Positions 47,540 through 57,374 of a DNA stretch of 64,000 nucleotides are shown in pieces (position 1 is the first letter of the stretch; each line of letters begins with the position of its first letter). The translations under genes were made by a program, and so were the position numbers. Origin of the DNA: Clusia tigrina (Eukaryota > Arthropoda > Insecta > Diptera > Clusiidae); the NCBI GenBank assembly GCA_920105625.2, contig OV050033.1, positions 13,040,001 through 13,104,000 on the forward strand, read 5' to 3'. Below the pieces are notes generated by a model, which saw only the letters and a list, made by a program, of their open reading frames with translations, did no database searches and was not told the DNA's origin.

Positions 47540-48685
47540 TATCCTTAATGCTTATTAGAAATTATAACTCGCTGAGTTCCTGAAGGACTGTTTGAGACTT
47601 TGAGCGGTTTTCTAGACAACTTGTGACATAGAAGACCCTTAGAAGTATCCATAGAGGCAACCACCTTACTTGCGCAATTCCTCCACCCATTTAGACCCCC
47701 TAAAGCTACCATATTCCGTCTGTGACTATTAAAATTAAAACTTGATTGCCACAAAACCACAAATAAATTGCTCTTTTTTTAGGCATGTTGTACTCGTAAT
47801 AGAAAAGTTCTGTATTCGTATTGAGGTCACATTTGTTAGGCCGTCAGCCAAATGGACTACCCATGCACTTCCTCTACCTGTGCTGTTAATGCTCATTAAC
47901 CGAGCCTGGTCATCGGGTTTTTTTTTTATTAGTCCTCCATCAGCTTTCCTACTCAAATTGAGTAGCATAATTAATGCAAAGTCCTGTTTATGGCAACTGT
48001 TTTTTTTCTCATCACTGTTATTGTGGTTTCCGGCGGACCACCAGTGGCACAATCTATTTAGCATTAGTGAGCTCCACTTCCGTGATTTCTGTGCTACCGC
48101 AAAGAGGTGAATGAATTTTACATTAATATTGCTTAGGCTGTGAGGAAGCGGCGAATAGAACGAGGTAATAACTGGAAAAGTGAAGCATAATTACTGAACT
48201 AGGGTTCGGTGTAGAACTTAACTTGACTATCCTTCAAAACAATTTCATTTAAATAAATTCTGCCTTTAAATGTGTGTACTTTTGTGCAGATACGTACCCA
48301 CATTTAATTCTCCCTTCGTCCTCTCATTATCATTGCGCTCATTACTCTTTCTACCCTTTGGGACTATTCCCGCTTTTGTTCCGTATTCTTTTGTTTTTCG
48401 CATTTATTATTACTATTTTTTTTTTCCTTTTTGCAAAACTTGTATCCACAATGTTTATTCAGGCTGCTGTTTGCTTTCTACTATGTATTTTCTCTCTCCA
48501 TATTATCTTCCTCCACTCTATGCATCCTGTTTCAATGCTCGTACATGCACCTTCATTTTTTATTATTTTTTATTTGTTTTTTTTTCATTTCTATGATTGT
48601 ATTTGCTTAAAGAGGAAAATGTTCGTAGTAGATGATTAAATGAATTGTGGGTAATTGGACTTTGCCGTTATTCTATTTATTTAAT
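47540..48685. other. Non-coding stretch with nothing recognised
   Basis: The overlapping frames at 47735-48110 on both strands and the hydrophobic plus-strand frames at 48270-48639 (T-rich) show no domain. Confidence 0.5.
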
Positions 48686-48689
48686 TATG

Positions 48690-48830
48690 ATTTCACAGGG
48701 AGCTAAGGACCCTTTAAGACAGATCTGAGTATTTATTAGAGGTTGTACAATAATCTTTGATTGTTAATTAACTTGACTTGACACAGCAGGGAATTGAATC
48801 TGCCTAAAGTATGATTACATTAGCTATCTT
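48690..48830 (-). repeat. Possible third tRNA-derived SINE copy
   Basis: On the minus strand GCAGATTCAATTCCCTGC at about 48,785-48,803 forms a B-box/T-arm-like structure. It is preceded by TAGCTAATGTAATCATACTTTA, like a tRNA D and anticodon arm. The downstream body (GGTCCTTAGCTCC then an ATTAAATAAAT tail) resembles copies 1 and 2 only loosely. It could be an independent tRNA-derived SINE or a decayed tRNA pseudogene. Confidence 0.4.
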
Positions 48831-48839
48831 CATCATTCT

Positions 48840-50195
48840 CGCTGAATCAGTGTTCTAAATCCATGTAGTAGCAATAATAATAGTCCATGGATTGCTGATT
48901 TACAACTAATTTTATTACCTTCCTTTAAGAAGCACACAACAATATTGTTTCCACCTATATTTGTATACCTTATTCGTATTTGGATATACAGAAAACTTCC
49001 TGCTATTTTTATACTTCGGTATTTCCTTCTTTCCGTATACTTTATCATAACTTGCATTCCGTAGTTAACATTCTTTTCATAATAAGACTGGTATAATGTC
49101 TGCTATCCACCTTCTCGTCCCCGTACTTATTTTATGGTACAGTATCAATGCTCCGTAAGGACTCCTGCTGTGCTATTAAACGACATTCTTAACATATTTC
49201 GCCGGTTGTATGGGATGATTTCTGCCCTGCCACATTTGATGTTTGCATGAGATTTCATTGTTTGTCTGACGATTTGTTCCATAAAATTGCTTTTGTCTCT
49301 GGATTCCATTATTAATGACAATGGATGATTCGGTTTGGTTTAGTTCGGTGAGATGCAGAAATGGTATTGAAATTTAAATTCTGACATTATTTTCCATATT
49401 ACTTTCCAGATGTTATTTGCTTTAATCTTAAATTGCAATTTATATAAAATTTTTATTTAATTGTTTTTTGTTTTTGTTGTTTTTTTAGTACGTTTCCACT
49501 CAAACTTTTCCTTTTGGATTTTAAGTCCTCGCAGTGGTATCCTGTGTAAAAATTCAGTGCTCACACTCTCCCACTAACCTGCTGGATCCTCAGAGGCTGC
49601 AACTGCACACACCACAGCACACCACACCACACCACTCAACTCTGAACACTACCATTGTCCCGAATTTAGGTCATAAAAAGGAGAACAAAGCAGTGCGGTG
49701 GTTGCTGCGATTGTAGCTTGAATGAAGTATGCAAAGTGCACTTTGGAAATAAAGGAAAAAAGCCCATATATATGTACGATTATATATGTACACCAGCACT
49801 TGAGCGTAGTTGCTTGGAGAGGGTGTGTCAGTTTTTAAATTCTTAAAACACATTTTTAGTATTCAGCGTTTTTCAATCAATTACAATTAAGGTGCATGCC
49901 ACATTTGACAACACATACGTTTCTGTGGTTATTATGACACTGGGGGTTGTAGAGTATTCTTGTTCGAACATTGGGGATAGTGTGAAGAAAGGGATTTCTT
50001 CTTATAGAATATACAGCAAAATATTCGACGAAAAACCTAGAGAGAAAACTTTTCGGACTGAAGATGGTATACTCGACCATGGTTGAGTAAGCACTCTCTT
50101 TTGGGGCGTCCAGAGAGTAGCAACAAGATGGTAGGTAGTGGGATCGTGTTCTTCAATCCCTCAGCATCTCTTACTCATTCTACTCAATGTTCTCC
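48840..50195. other. Non-coding stretch with nothing recognised
   Basis: Includes a CACCACACCACACC run at about 49,610-49,635. The short frames show no domains. Confidence 0.5.
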
Positions 50196-50202
50196 CTGAT
50201 TG

Positions 50203-50712
50203 ACTTTGAATTGAGAGATTCGAATTGAATTGAGAGATTCGCATTGATTTGAGAGATTTGATTTGAATTGAGAGATTCGATTTGAATTGAGCGATTCGAT
50301 TTGAATTGCGAGATTCGGTTTGAATTGAGAGATTCGAATTGAATTTGAGAGATTCGATTTGAATTGAAAGATTCGATTTGAATTGAGCGATTCGATTTGA
50401 ATTGCGAGATTCGGTTTGAATTGAGAGATTCGGTTTGAATTGAGAGATTCGAATTGAATTTGAGAGATTCGATTTGAATTGAGAGATTCGAATTGAGTGA
50501 TTCGATTTGAATTGAAAGATTCGATTTGAATTGCGAGATTCGATTTGAATTGCGAGATTCGGTTTGAATTGAGAGATTCGATTTGAATTGAGAGATTCGA
50601 TTTGAATTGCGAGATTTGAATTGAATTGAGAGATTCGATTTGAATTGAGAGATTCGATTTGAATTGAGAGATTCGATTTGAATTGAGAGATTCGATTTGA
50701 ATTGAATTGAGA
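50203..50712. repeat. 19-bp minisatellite, about 27 copies
   Basis: The unit is GAGAGATTCGATTTGAATT with variants GCGAGATTCGGTTTGAATT, GAGCGATTCGATTTGAATT, GAAAGATTC and a shorter GAATTGAATT form. Because 19 is not a multiple of three and the unit lacks stops on the minus strand, it creates 178- and 217-residue minus-strand frames with a 19-residue repeat; these are not taken as genes. The variant order around 50,260-50,350 recurs at about 50,365-50,465, which suggests duplication of multi-unit blocks. Confidence 0.95.
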
Positions 50713-50719
50713 AATTTCA

Positions 50720-51835
50720 CGGCAATTTAAATTTTTAGATTGACACAGTTCGATGACACTGGATACAGTCAGGAACTGAGTGCTGGGGAGTAGTGTCCTT
50801 AATTGCAAGAGCAACGGCTCTTAAGTTCTCTAGTTAGTAATAAGAAATAAATTGAAGACTATACGAAGTGATCCCCAGGTGATGTTTGCAAGCATTGGGA
50901 ATGAAGGATTTGTTTTAACCCTGTGGCTTATAATTAGAATAGCTGTGGATAAACATTCGAAGAGAGCTGCAATTATTCTAGTCATGAGTAATGGATTTTG
51001 AAGACTTAGTTAAGGTCATTGTCTGCCACAGTAAGGATATGTCTGCCTCAGTAAGGAACTAATATGTGAAGAATGCATCATTTGAAACATTCTTTTTATT
51101 TTTGAACATATGAAAGTAAAGCGTGTTCTTCGTTTGAAGCAAAGGAGGAGTAAAATAATAGTAAACCAATGAACTAAACGAAACTCAAACATGGGATGAA
51201 CTATATGCGCACCTTCAGCCTATGCTTAGCAATTAGGAATCGAACACTACAGACAGAAATTCATAGTTACCGATCATGGGAGAGAGTGAGATGACAAATA
51301 AAAGGAGGGTGTGTTGTAGAAGAATATTCGCTTAGAGCTGGAAAATAATTCCAAGTTGAGTTCCTCTTCTCCAAATGTACTGACTACGTTCGCTTTATGT
51401 CTGTTCCAACTTAGGGATTGATGCGCTGTAAATGCAAGCAACACCACCACTCATCTACGGATTCTGCCGCATTGTACTCGTACGTATATTGTATCTAAAC
51501 CACTTCGACATAATAACATCCTTTTTACTCCTTTTTGCTGTTTGTTTTTGCTGTTGTTTTGCTGTTGTTGTTGTTTTCCCGGCAATTTAGTACTTAAAGC
51601 GCAATTTCTGTTGGCTTTTCATGCAATATGCCGCTCGAAGTATGCTCTGCGCATGCGTCCGTGCTCATTTCTGTTATTTGAACATCTTGTCGTAGACTGC
51701 TCGAAACGAACTTCACAATCAGTTTACGCCAGCATGCGGTAAATGTCAGTTCCAGCAATTTATTGCATACTCGTACTTTTTTGCTGTGGTGCAAATATTG
51801 CACAAAGGCGCATGCGCGCACTAACTGCTGCCTAC
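50720..51835. other. Non-coding stretch with nothing recognised
   Basis: Includes a GTTGTTGTTGTT run near 51,560 and TACTCGTA near 51,475 and 51,770. No genes recognised. Confidence 0.5.
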
Positions 51836-51840
51836 CAGGC

Positions 51841-51896
51841 AGCCAACCAGCCAACTAACCAACCAACCGACCGATCGACCGATCGACCGACCAACA
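51841..51896. repeat. CCAA / CGAC tetranucleotide array
   Basis: CCAACCAGCCAACTAACCAA grades into ACCGACCGATCGACCGATCG, an array of AACC then GACC units. Confidence 0.9.
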
Positions 51897-51899
51897 GAG

Positions 51900-53095
51900 C
51901 CGCGGTAGCTGTTACCATACAATATGGCGGCAATTGCCAGTCAGGCAGCCAACCTCCCGCTCCAGCTGACATTGTCAGTTGTTAAGTGTCTGTTGCTGGC
52001 TGATGAAGATGATTGCTGCAATGGTTTTTTGTTGCTGCCTGTGCTGCTGCGGCACAAGAAGGCGGCATGTTTGGCTAATTTACTGCATGATTAGACGTAA
52101 ACAAATGCTATTTTTTTCCTTACTAAATTGTTTTTACCTACTTTTTAACGGTTGATTGGATATGTTGGTAATGGTTAAGTCAATAATGGCAGTTGTCAGG
52201 GGCGGAGCGGGGAGGTGTACCAGTAAATTTCAAGTTTAGTCTTTACAAGGTGATTGCGCTACATACGTTTACATGTACTTTTTTCTTCTCTCCTACGATT
52301 TAATAATTTTGAATGCCACTTTTTGGTTTGCTTGGCAAATTATGAATTTACTTCGTATACGAGAATTGCAATGGTTAATTATAAATTATGTGGTTTCATA
52401 AATGTTGTGAGCGCTTAACTGAAACACACTAGGGACAGTAGGCGTCTCTCCGATTGCTTGACTGAGTGTTTATGTTTATGGGTCATCACGAAGGTGCCTT
52501 TATCACTTGATTAGTTCTCAGATATGTGCAGAAACACGATCTCCGATGAGTGCCTACAAAAAAACGGGACATGCCAAGGAACAATTTCTGATATTCCAAG
52601 AGATGGACTCTCAACTAGGCGCATGACTGGCCAGCATTTAGGTTGCTTCTTCTTTATTATAGGAAAATGAGAAAATTTCAGCAAACACGCATGTGGCTGC
52701 GCACATTGAGCTTGGCTTAACATAGTTCCCGTAAGTGGAGGCTATGGCGTGGCTGTGACTATGTGAGTGTATTAACAATTATTCCAGTAGCAATGAGAAG
52801 CAACCGTAGTGCAGGGGCTGCAATCTTGTGGTGTCAATTAGGATTATATATTACACCCATTACAGTTCTGCAACAAACAAAAAGATTTTCAGGATCTGGA
52901 ATCCAGCGCATTGGTTTGGTGTTATATTACGATGAAAGTTTTAAGCCGATACACATGCAAGATATCAGTTGTGGACTATCGGTAAAGCAAGTTATTATCA
53001 CTTCTTTCGGAACAAGAAGCTGTCCGTTGCGAGGAACCAGAGTCTTTACAATTTTTTTTTTGGTTTATTAAGCATTTCAGAGGAAAAGGTCAAAT
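51900..53095. other. Stretch upstream of the mariner relic
   Basis: The frame at 52763-53071 (102 residues) ends just before the mariner-like segment and could be decayed upstream transposase, but I cannot recognise a motif in it. Nothing else was identified. Confidence 0.4.
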
Positions 53096-53099
53096 ATAT

Positions 53100-53375
53100 A
53101 AAAGGACACTTCTAGATTCTTGCAAGACGACACAGCGCCACACCATACATCAGTCTCCTTTCTTGCATTTTTTATGAACACATCAACGAATGTCCTGGAT
53201 GTAGCACCGTATTCACCATATTTCCTCCCCTTTTTGTTGTTCAATTCCAAATTCAAATTGGCACTCCTTAGATGCTTGGGAACCAATAAAACCATCAAAC
53301 AATATCTGAAGAGGAACCCGAAAGCCAACCCGAAAACTTCCTAAAAGAACTGTATTGGCTTCTGGATAATTCCTT
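53100..53375 (+). pseudogene. mariner/Tc1-type transposase C-terminal relic
   Basis: From about 53,108 the translation reads FLQDDTAPHHTSVSFLAFF. This corresponds to the family block around the second catalytic aspartate (usual form HDNA.PHT). It is followed by NVLDVAPYSPYFLPFLLF, where active mariners have a PYSPDLAP block with the third aspartate; that Asp is absent. KFKLALLR and TIKQYLKRNPKANPKTS continue the family pattern (KLK..LRG, AIKE.LK..PK). A stop ends the frame at 53,344. No N-terminal helix-turn-helix or terminal inverted repeats were identified. It is dead. Confidence 0.75.
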
Positions 53376-53399
53376 ATTCCTATTTTGAAGGAATTTGGA

Positions 53400-55175
53400 T
53401 AATTGATCAGCGTTGGATTTTATTGAACAGTACCCAGGTTTCTCTCCTATTAGGGAACCGGACGAATATTCTGTTTGATTGCTGGTATGAATTTTTATAG
53501 CGGCATTGGTTGTTGCCTATTGCGGCTGTATTGGGCATACTTAGATCTCTGCCTAATTAAGATCGAGGATATCGAATATCACCACAAAGAAACTTGAAAG
53601 TTGTTGAGATGTCTGCCATGAGTTTGCTCCCAGACTAACTCGTATGCTTTCCTCCCAGAATTTAGTAGGCTTGCTATTAACCGATGCCAAACTTTTAAAC
53701 CAGTCCGTCCCATTCTGCGTTAGCATCTTGCCAGCGCCTAGACTAAAGGTAACATTGCCACAAAGCAGTAGCAAAGTCATAAACCCGTCACATGCAAGTG
53801 GCAGTAACAAGCTGCATGGCCTTACAGCGAAACCGCCAACCACGACCCAAAGGAAGTCGAGGTCTTGAACACAATTTCTGTTGTTGTTTTTCTGTGGCAG
53901 TGGTGATGGTGGCGGTGGTGTGCTGCTTAAATAATGAATGGTAATGAAAATGTTTGCAGCCGCATCAACAACAGTTGCAACTGCAACCAGCGCGACCATT
54001 GCTGTGGCTGATAATCATCAGCGGCAGCAAATAGCGGCTTCAGTTGTTGGCACACTTGCCGTTTTTTCCCTCCCGCCCCCCTGCAGTTGTAGTACAATAA
54101 ATTGTAATATGGTTGTAAGTAGCCAAGTGGTAAGGGGCATAAAAACATTCTTTTTTTTGTTGTTGCTGTTTTCCGTTTTGCCTCTACGCGAATGTTTTTA
54201 TTTCTCTCTTAACAATTGTTGGGGTTTCTCATTATTTTCGCTTTGCAATTTTGATTAATCTGGCATTGTAATGCGAAACCTCGCGAGAAAAAGGCACACG
54301 GGCACCTCATTTGTACCGCAATGTGGAGAACAAGTTATCTTTAACACACTGCGCCAGAGTTTAAGACCGTTCGGTTCAGTTCAGTTTGGTTTGGTTTGGT
54401 TGGGTTAGGGGGGAGGAGCAGGAAGAGGAGGAGGCTATCATTTGTGGAAACTTGACCTCAGTTTTGTTCTACGGCAATAGTGATTGTTTATGTTTCAGTT
54501 TTAGTTGGTCTTTTTGTTGTTGTTGCCGTTGTTTGCTGGTTCATTTCATGTCGTTTCGTGGCGAGATCTTCGCTGTGTCCTTACGTTGCAATTTAGTCAT
54601 TGGAGGCAGGTTACAAGAAATATTGTCTCAGACACACCCACTATCTGTGCAGATTAATTTCTTTGGATCCGCCCACTTTGCTATTGCTTTCTTTGCCAGT
54701 TAAGAATTGCTGCAATTGTTGCTGGGCCATAAAATTGCGGAAATGATTTCAACAAATTGATAGTCATCTGCAAATGTGCAGAGATGGGGGTTTAGAGCAG
54801 TTACTATTGTTAATGCTGTTCTTTTCGTTCTGGTTTCTGTGGTCTTTTGCCACAACCAATTCGAAAGTGGAGTGGAGCCTTTCCAGCCCCTTTCCCGACA
54901 CAGTAGACGAAAAAAGCATAAAGTAAAATTTACTAAGTCGGAAAGTTGTGATTCGCTGCTTTTCTTCAACTATTTGTGTGTGGAATTAAGTTCGATAGTT
55001 ATGAGAAGAATTAAACCCTTGGAGTACTTGGTCCTGTACTACTTTATGGAGAGTTATCCATCCACAGGAACGAACGCTAATCTGATTATGAGTACTAAAG
55101 AAACTAGATATCGTTAAAGTATTGTTTTGTTGAATTCCAAAGTTATTGCAAGCTCAGCACGAAGACTGTAGATAG
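53400..55175. other. Non-coding stretch with nothing firmly recognised
   Basis: CAACAACAG-type runs near 53,970 and GGTTTGGTTTGGTTGGG near 54,385-54,410. The overlapping frames on both strands at 53553-54258, and those at 54386-55117, show no domains. Confidence 0.45.
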
Positions 55176-55180
55176 ATAGA

Positions 55181-55244
55181 AGTGGGGTAGGCCGGAGAGC
55201 CGCCGAAGAAGCAGGTCTCCAAGTACTCGGGTATTGATGCCCAT
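55181..55244 (+). repeat. Short interspersed repeat A, copy 2
   Basis: AGTGGGGTAGGCCGGAGAG, CGCCGAAGAAGC, GTACTCGGGTATTGATGCCC and ATT match 24,555-24,607 in order, with about a dozen extra bases between the CGAAGAAGC and CTCGG words. It lies about 200 bp upstream of the LINE's 5' break. Confidence 0.6.
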
Positions 55245-55441
55245 TGTACTGTACGAGTACTGTAACAATAGTTATTATTGAAGCATATGGAAAAGGTCGG
55301 CGAGTTGGTTCTGCTGGCTGTTGACTTCATTAATTATACTCTCCTCCATTCATTAGTATTCTGCTCAGTCTGCTGGTGTTGAGACCCTGGGGTCTATACT
55401 AACTACGCTACGTCTGTGTCGGTACACTTTCAGTCAACCGG

Positions 55442-57288
55442 GTAACTGCTACTTTCGACAGTATGTGCGGCTCTGCTAGGCGGCATGGCGTAGACCGGGT
55501 CCTAGTAAATTGGATACGTTCAATGCTGGCCCAGAGAATCATAACGGTGCGGGCGGGGGACGATTTGCTGGTGTCGTCTGGGGTTAATAGAGGCTGTCCC
55601 CAAGGTGGTGTACTGTGTCCATTGCTCTGGTGCATGGTAATCGATCCCCTGCTTAACGCCATTAATTACTCGGGTGATGTTGGCTGTGTGACAAGTCCAT
55701 CCCTTATGATTGTCTGCAGAAGGGTGCAGAGAACTCTGGATATGATTGACACTTGGTGCAGTGCGAATGGGCTATCGGCTAATCCTGTCAAGACTGGTAT
55801 TGCCCTCTTTACCAGAAGGAGAAAGCTTGATGGACTTATTCTGCCTACACTAAAAGGAGTCACTATCCAGCTATCCAAGGAAATCAAATATCTTGGAGTC
55901 ATCCTTGATAACAAACTTCTTTGGAAAACACATGTCGAACTGAAGACATCCAAAGCACTGTCAGTTTTTTGGCAGTGTAAGGGTGCTTTTGGTAAGACAT
56001 GGGGTCTTTCCCCTAGTAAGGTCCTATGGATCTATACAGCTATGGTAAGACCTATTATCACCTATGCATCGATGGTTTGGCTGAGCAGACTCTCTTGTAG
56101 GGGTCAAAAAAGCTCTATCGAAACTACAACGTGCTGTGGCCATATGTTGTACCGGAGCATTTCCGACTACTCCAGGCCCGGCACTTGATGCTTTGGTGAA
56201 TCTCCCGCCACTAGATGTCTTCATCCGCGGAGAGGCCGTTAAGGCCATCTGCAGAGTGAAACATAGTGGCCACTGGTATGGGGTGTGCTCGATGTTGGAC
56301 GACGGCGCAGGCACTGACATCGATTCTGCAATCCAGTCTATGCCCCCGGACTCCATGTCGTCAACCGTCATACTAGAAAAGCAGTACAATGTGTTGCTGC
56401 CAGAGGCTCGTTCATGGTTAGATCCCGAGAACGAGCCCGGCAAACACTGCTGCCGTATTTTCACTGATGGCTCCAGGACTGAAGAAGGTTCAGGTTCTGG
56501 TGTCTTCGTGGAATCTTGTGGGACCCGTCGGTTCTTTACCCTTGGTCTACATGCGTCTGTGTTTCAGGCGGAGGTGTATGCGATACTTGAGACGATGGAC
56601 TTTGTTGTGGAATACAGGTGGAAAGGCAAATCTATTTGTGTCTGCAGTGACAGCCAAGCTGCGCTCATGGCCTTGGATAGTCCGACCACCACTTCCACGA
56701 TAGTCAGGTCCTGCAAATCCAGGCTAAATTGTGTTGGAAAACATAATAGTCTGACGCTGACGGGTCCCGGGACACGCTGGCATTGCGGGTAACGAGACCT
56801 CTGACTCCTTGGCCAGGATGGGCTCCGAGGCTGTTTTTATTGGCCCTGAGCCTGTTCTGCCACTCCCTTCCGCCGCCATCAAAGCCACTGCAAACAAGTG
56901 GGTTGTTGCGACCCACAAGCGAGCATGGCGGGCTGAGAGAGGCTGCGGATGGACGAAAATGATGCTACCTGCTATCTCTGACCGATGGTCACGGTTCCTT
57001 CTATCTTTAGGTAGGAGGGACTGCAGGCTGTTGGTTGGAGTGATGACAGGGCACTTTCTATGGGCTAGGCACATGGAAAGGATTGGCATATCAGACAGTG
57101 CGCTGTGCCCAGCCTGTGGAGAGGAAGACAAGACGGCGGACCATTTTCTTTGCGTCTGCGCTGCCTTTGCTCGAATCAGGTTTGGGATTTTTGGCACTGA
57201 TGTGCTGAGGAGTAGCCAACTTGGCTCCTTGGCACCACAGGATCTACTTCTACTTCTTCGGAGGTCGGGTAGATTTAAAACAGAGTAA
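55442..57288 (+). pseudogene. LINE ORF2 remnant: RT thumb, RNase H, zinc knuckle
   Basis: RT motifs in order: RRHGVDRVLVNWIRSML, GVNRGCPQGGVLCPLLW (motif B), GLSANPVKTGIALFTRR and IKYLGVILDNKLLWKTHV. Between DPLL and RRVQRTL, where the catalytic F/YADD block should be, the sequence reads NAINYSGDVGCVTSPSLMIVC: no YADD, and the spacing is about 12-15 residues short. A frameshift near 56,100 passes to the frame containing KKALSKLQRAVAICC. RNase H follows with FTDGS, FQAEVYAI and SDSQAALMAL. A second shift at about 56,762 separates SLTLT from VPGHAGIAGNE...SDSLA. The end has CPACGEEDKTADHFLCVC (CxxC...HxxC-type knuckle) and stops at 57,288. The RNase H acidic residues survive; RT activity does not. 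Confidence 0.92.
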
Positions 57289-57370
57289 AAGGGAACCTTA
57301 AGTGCAGTACAATGGATATATACTCTGTCTGAGTGCTGCGCTCACTAGATTGTTCCGACAAAAAAAAAAA
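55442..57370 (+). mobile_element. 5'-truncated LINE (I/Jockey/LOA-like non-LTR retrotransposon)
   Basis: About 1.93 kb of non-LTR element: the 3' part of ORF2 (RT from mid-domain, RNase H, zinc-knuckle tail), a short 3' UTR from 57,289 and an A-tail at 57,361-57,370. ORF1, endonuclease and the N-terminal RT blocks are missing, the usual outcome of incomplete target-primed reverse transcription. Presence of an RNase H domain points to the I/LOA/R1-like side of fly LINEs rather than CR1 types; the precise clade is not resolved. Target-site duplications were not identified. Confidence 0.93.
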
Positions 57371-57374
57371 TAAA

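Noticed and set aside
50161..50814. 217-residue minus-strand open frame with a 19-residue repeat, resembling a repeat protein
   Set aside because: It exactly follows the 19-bp minisatellite, which is stop-free in all minus-strand phases; the second overlapping 178-residue frame shows the same repeat in another phase.
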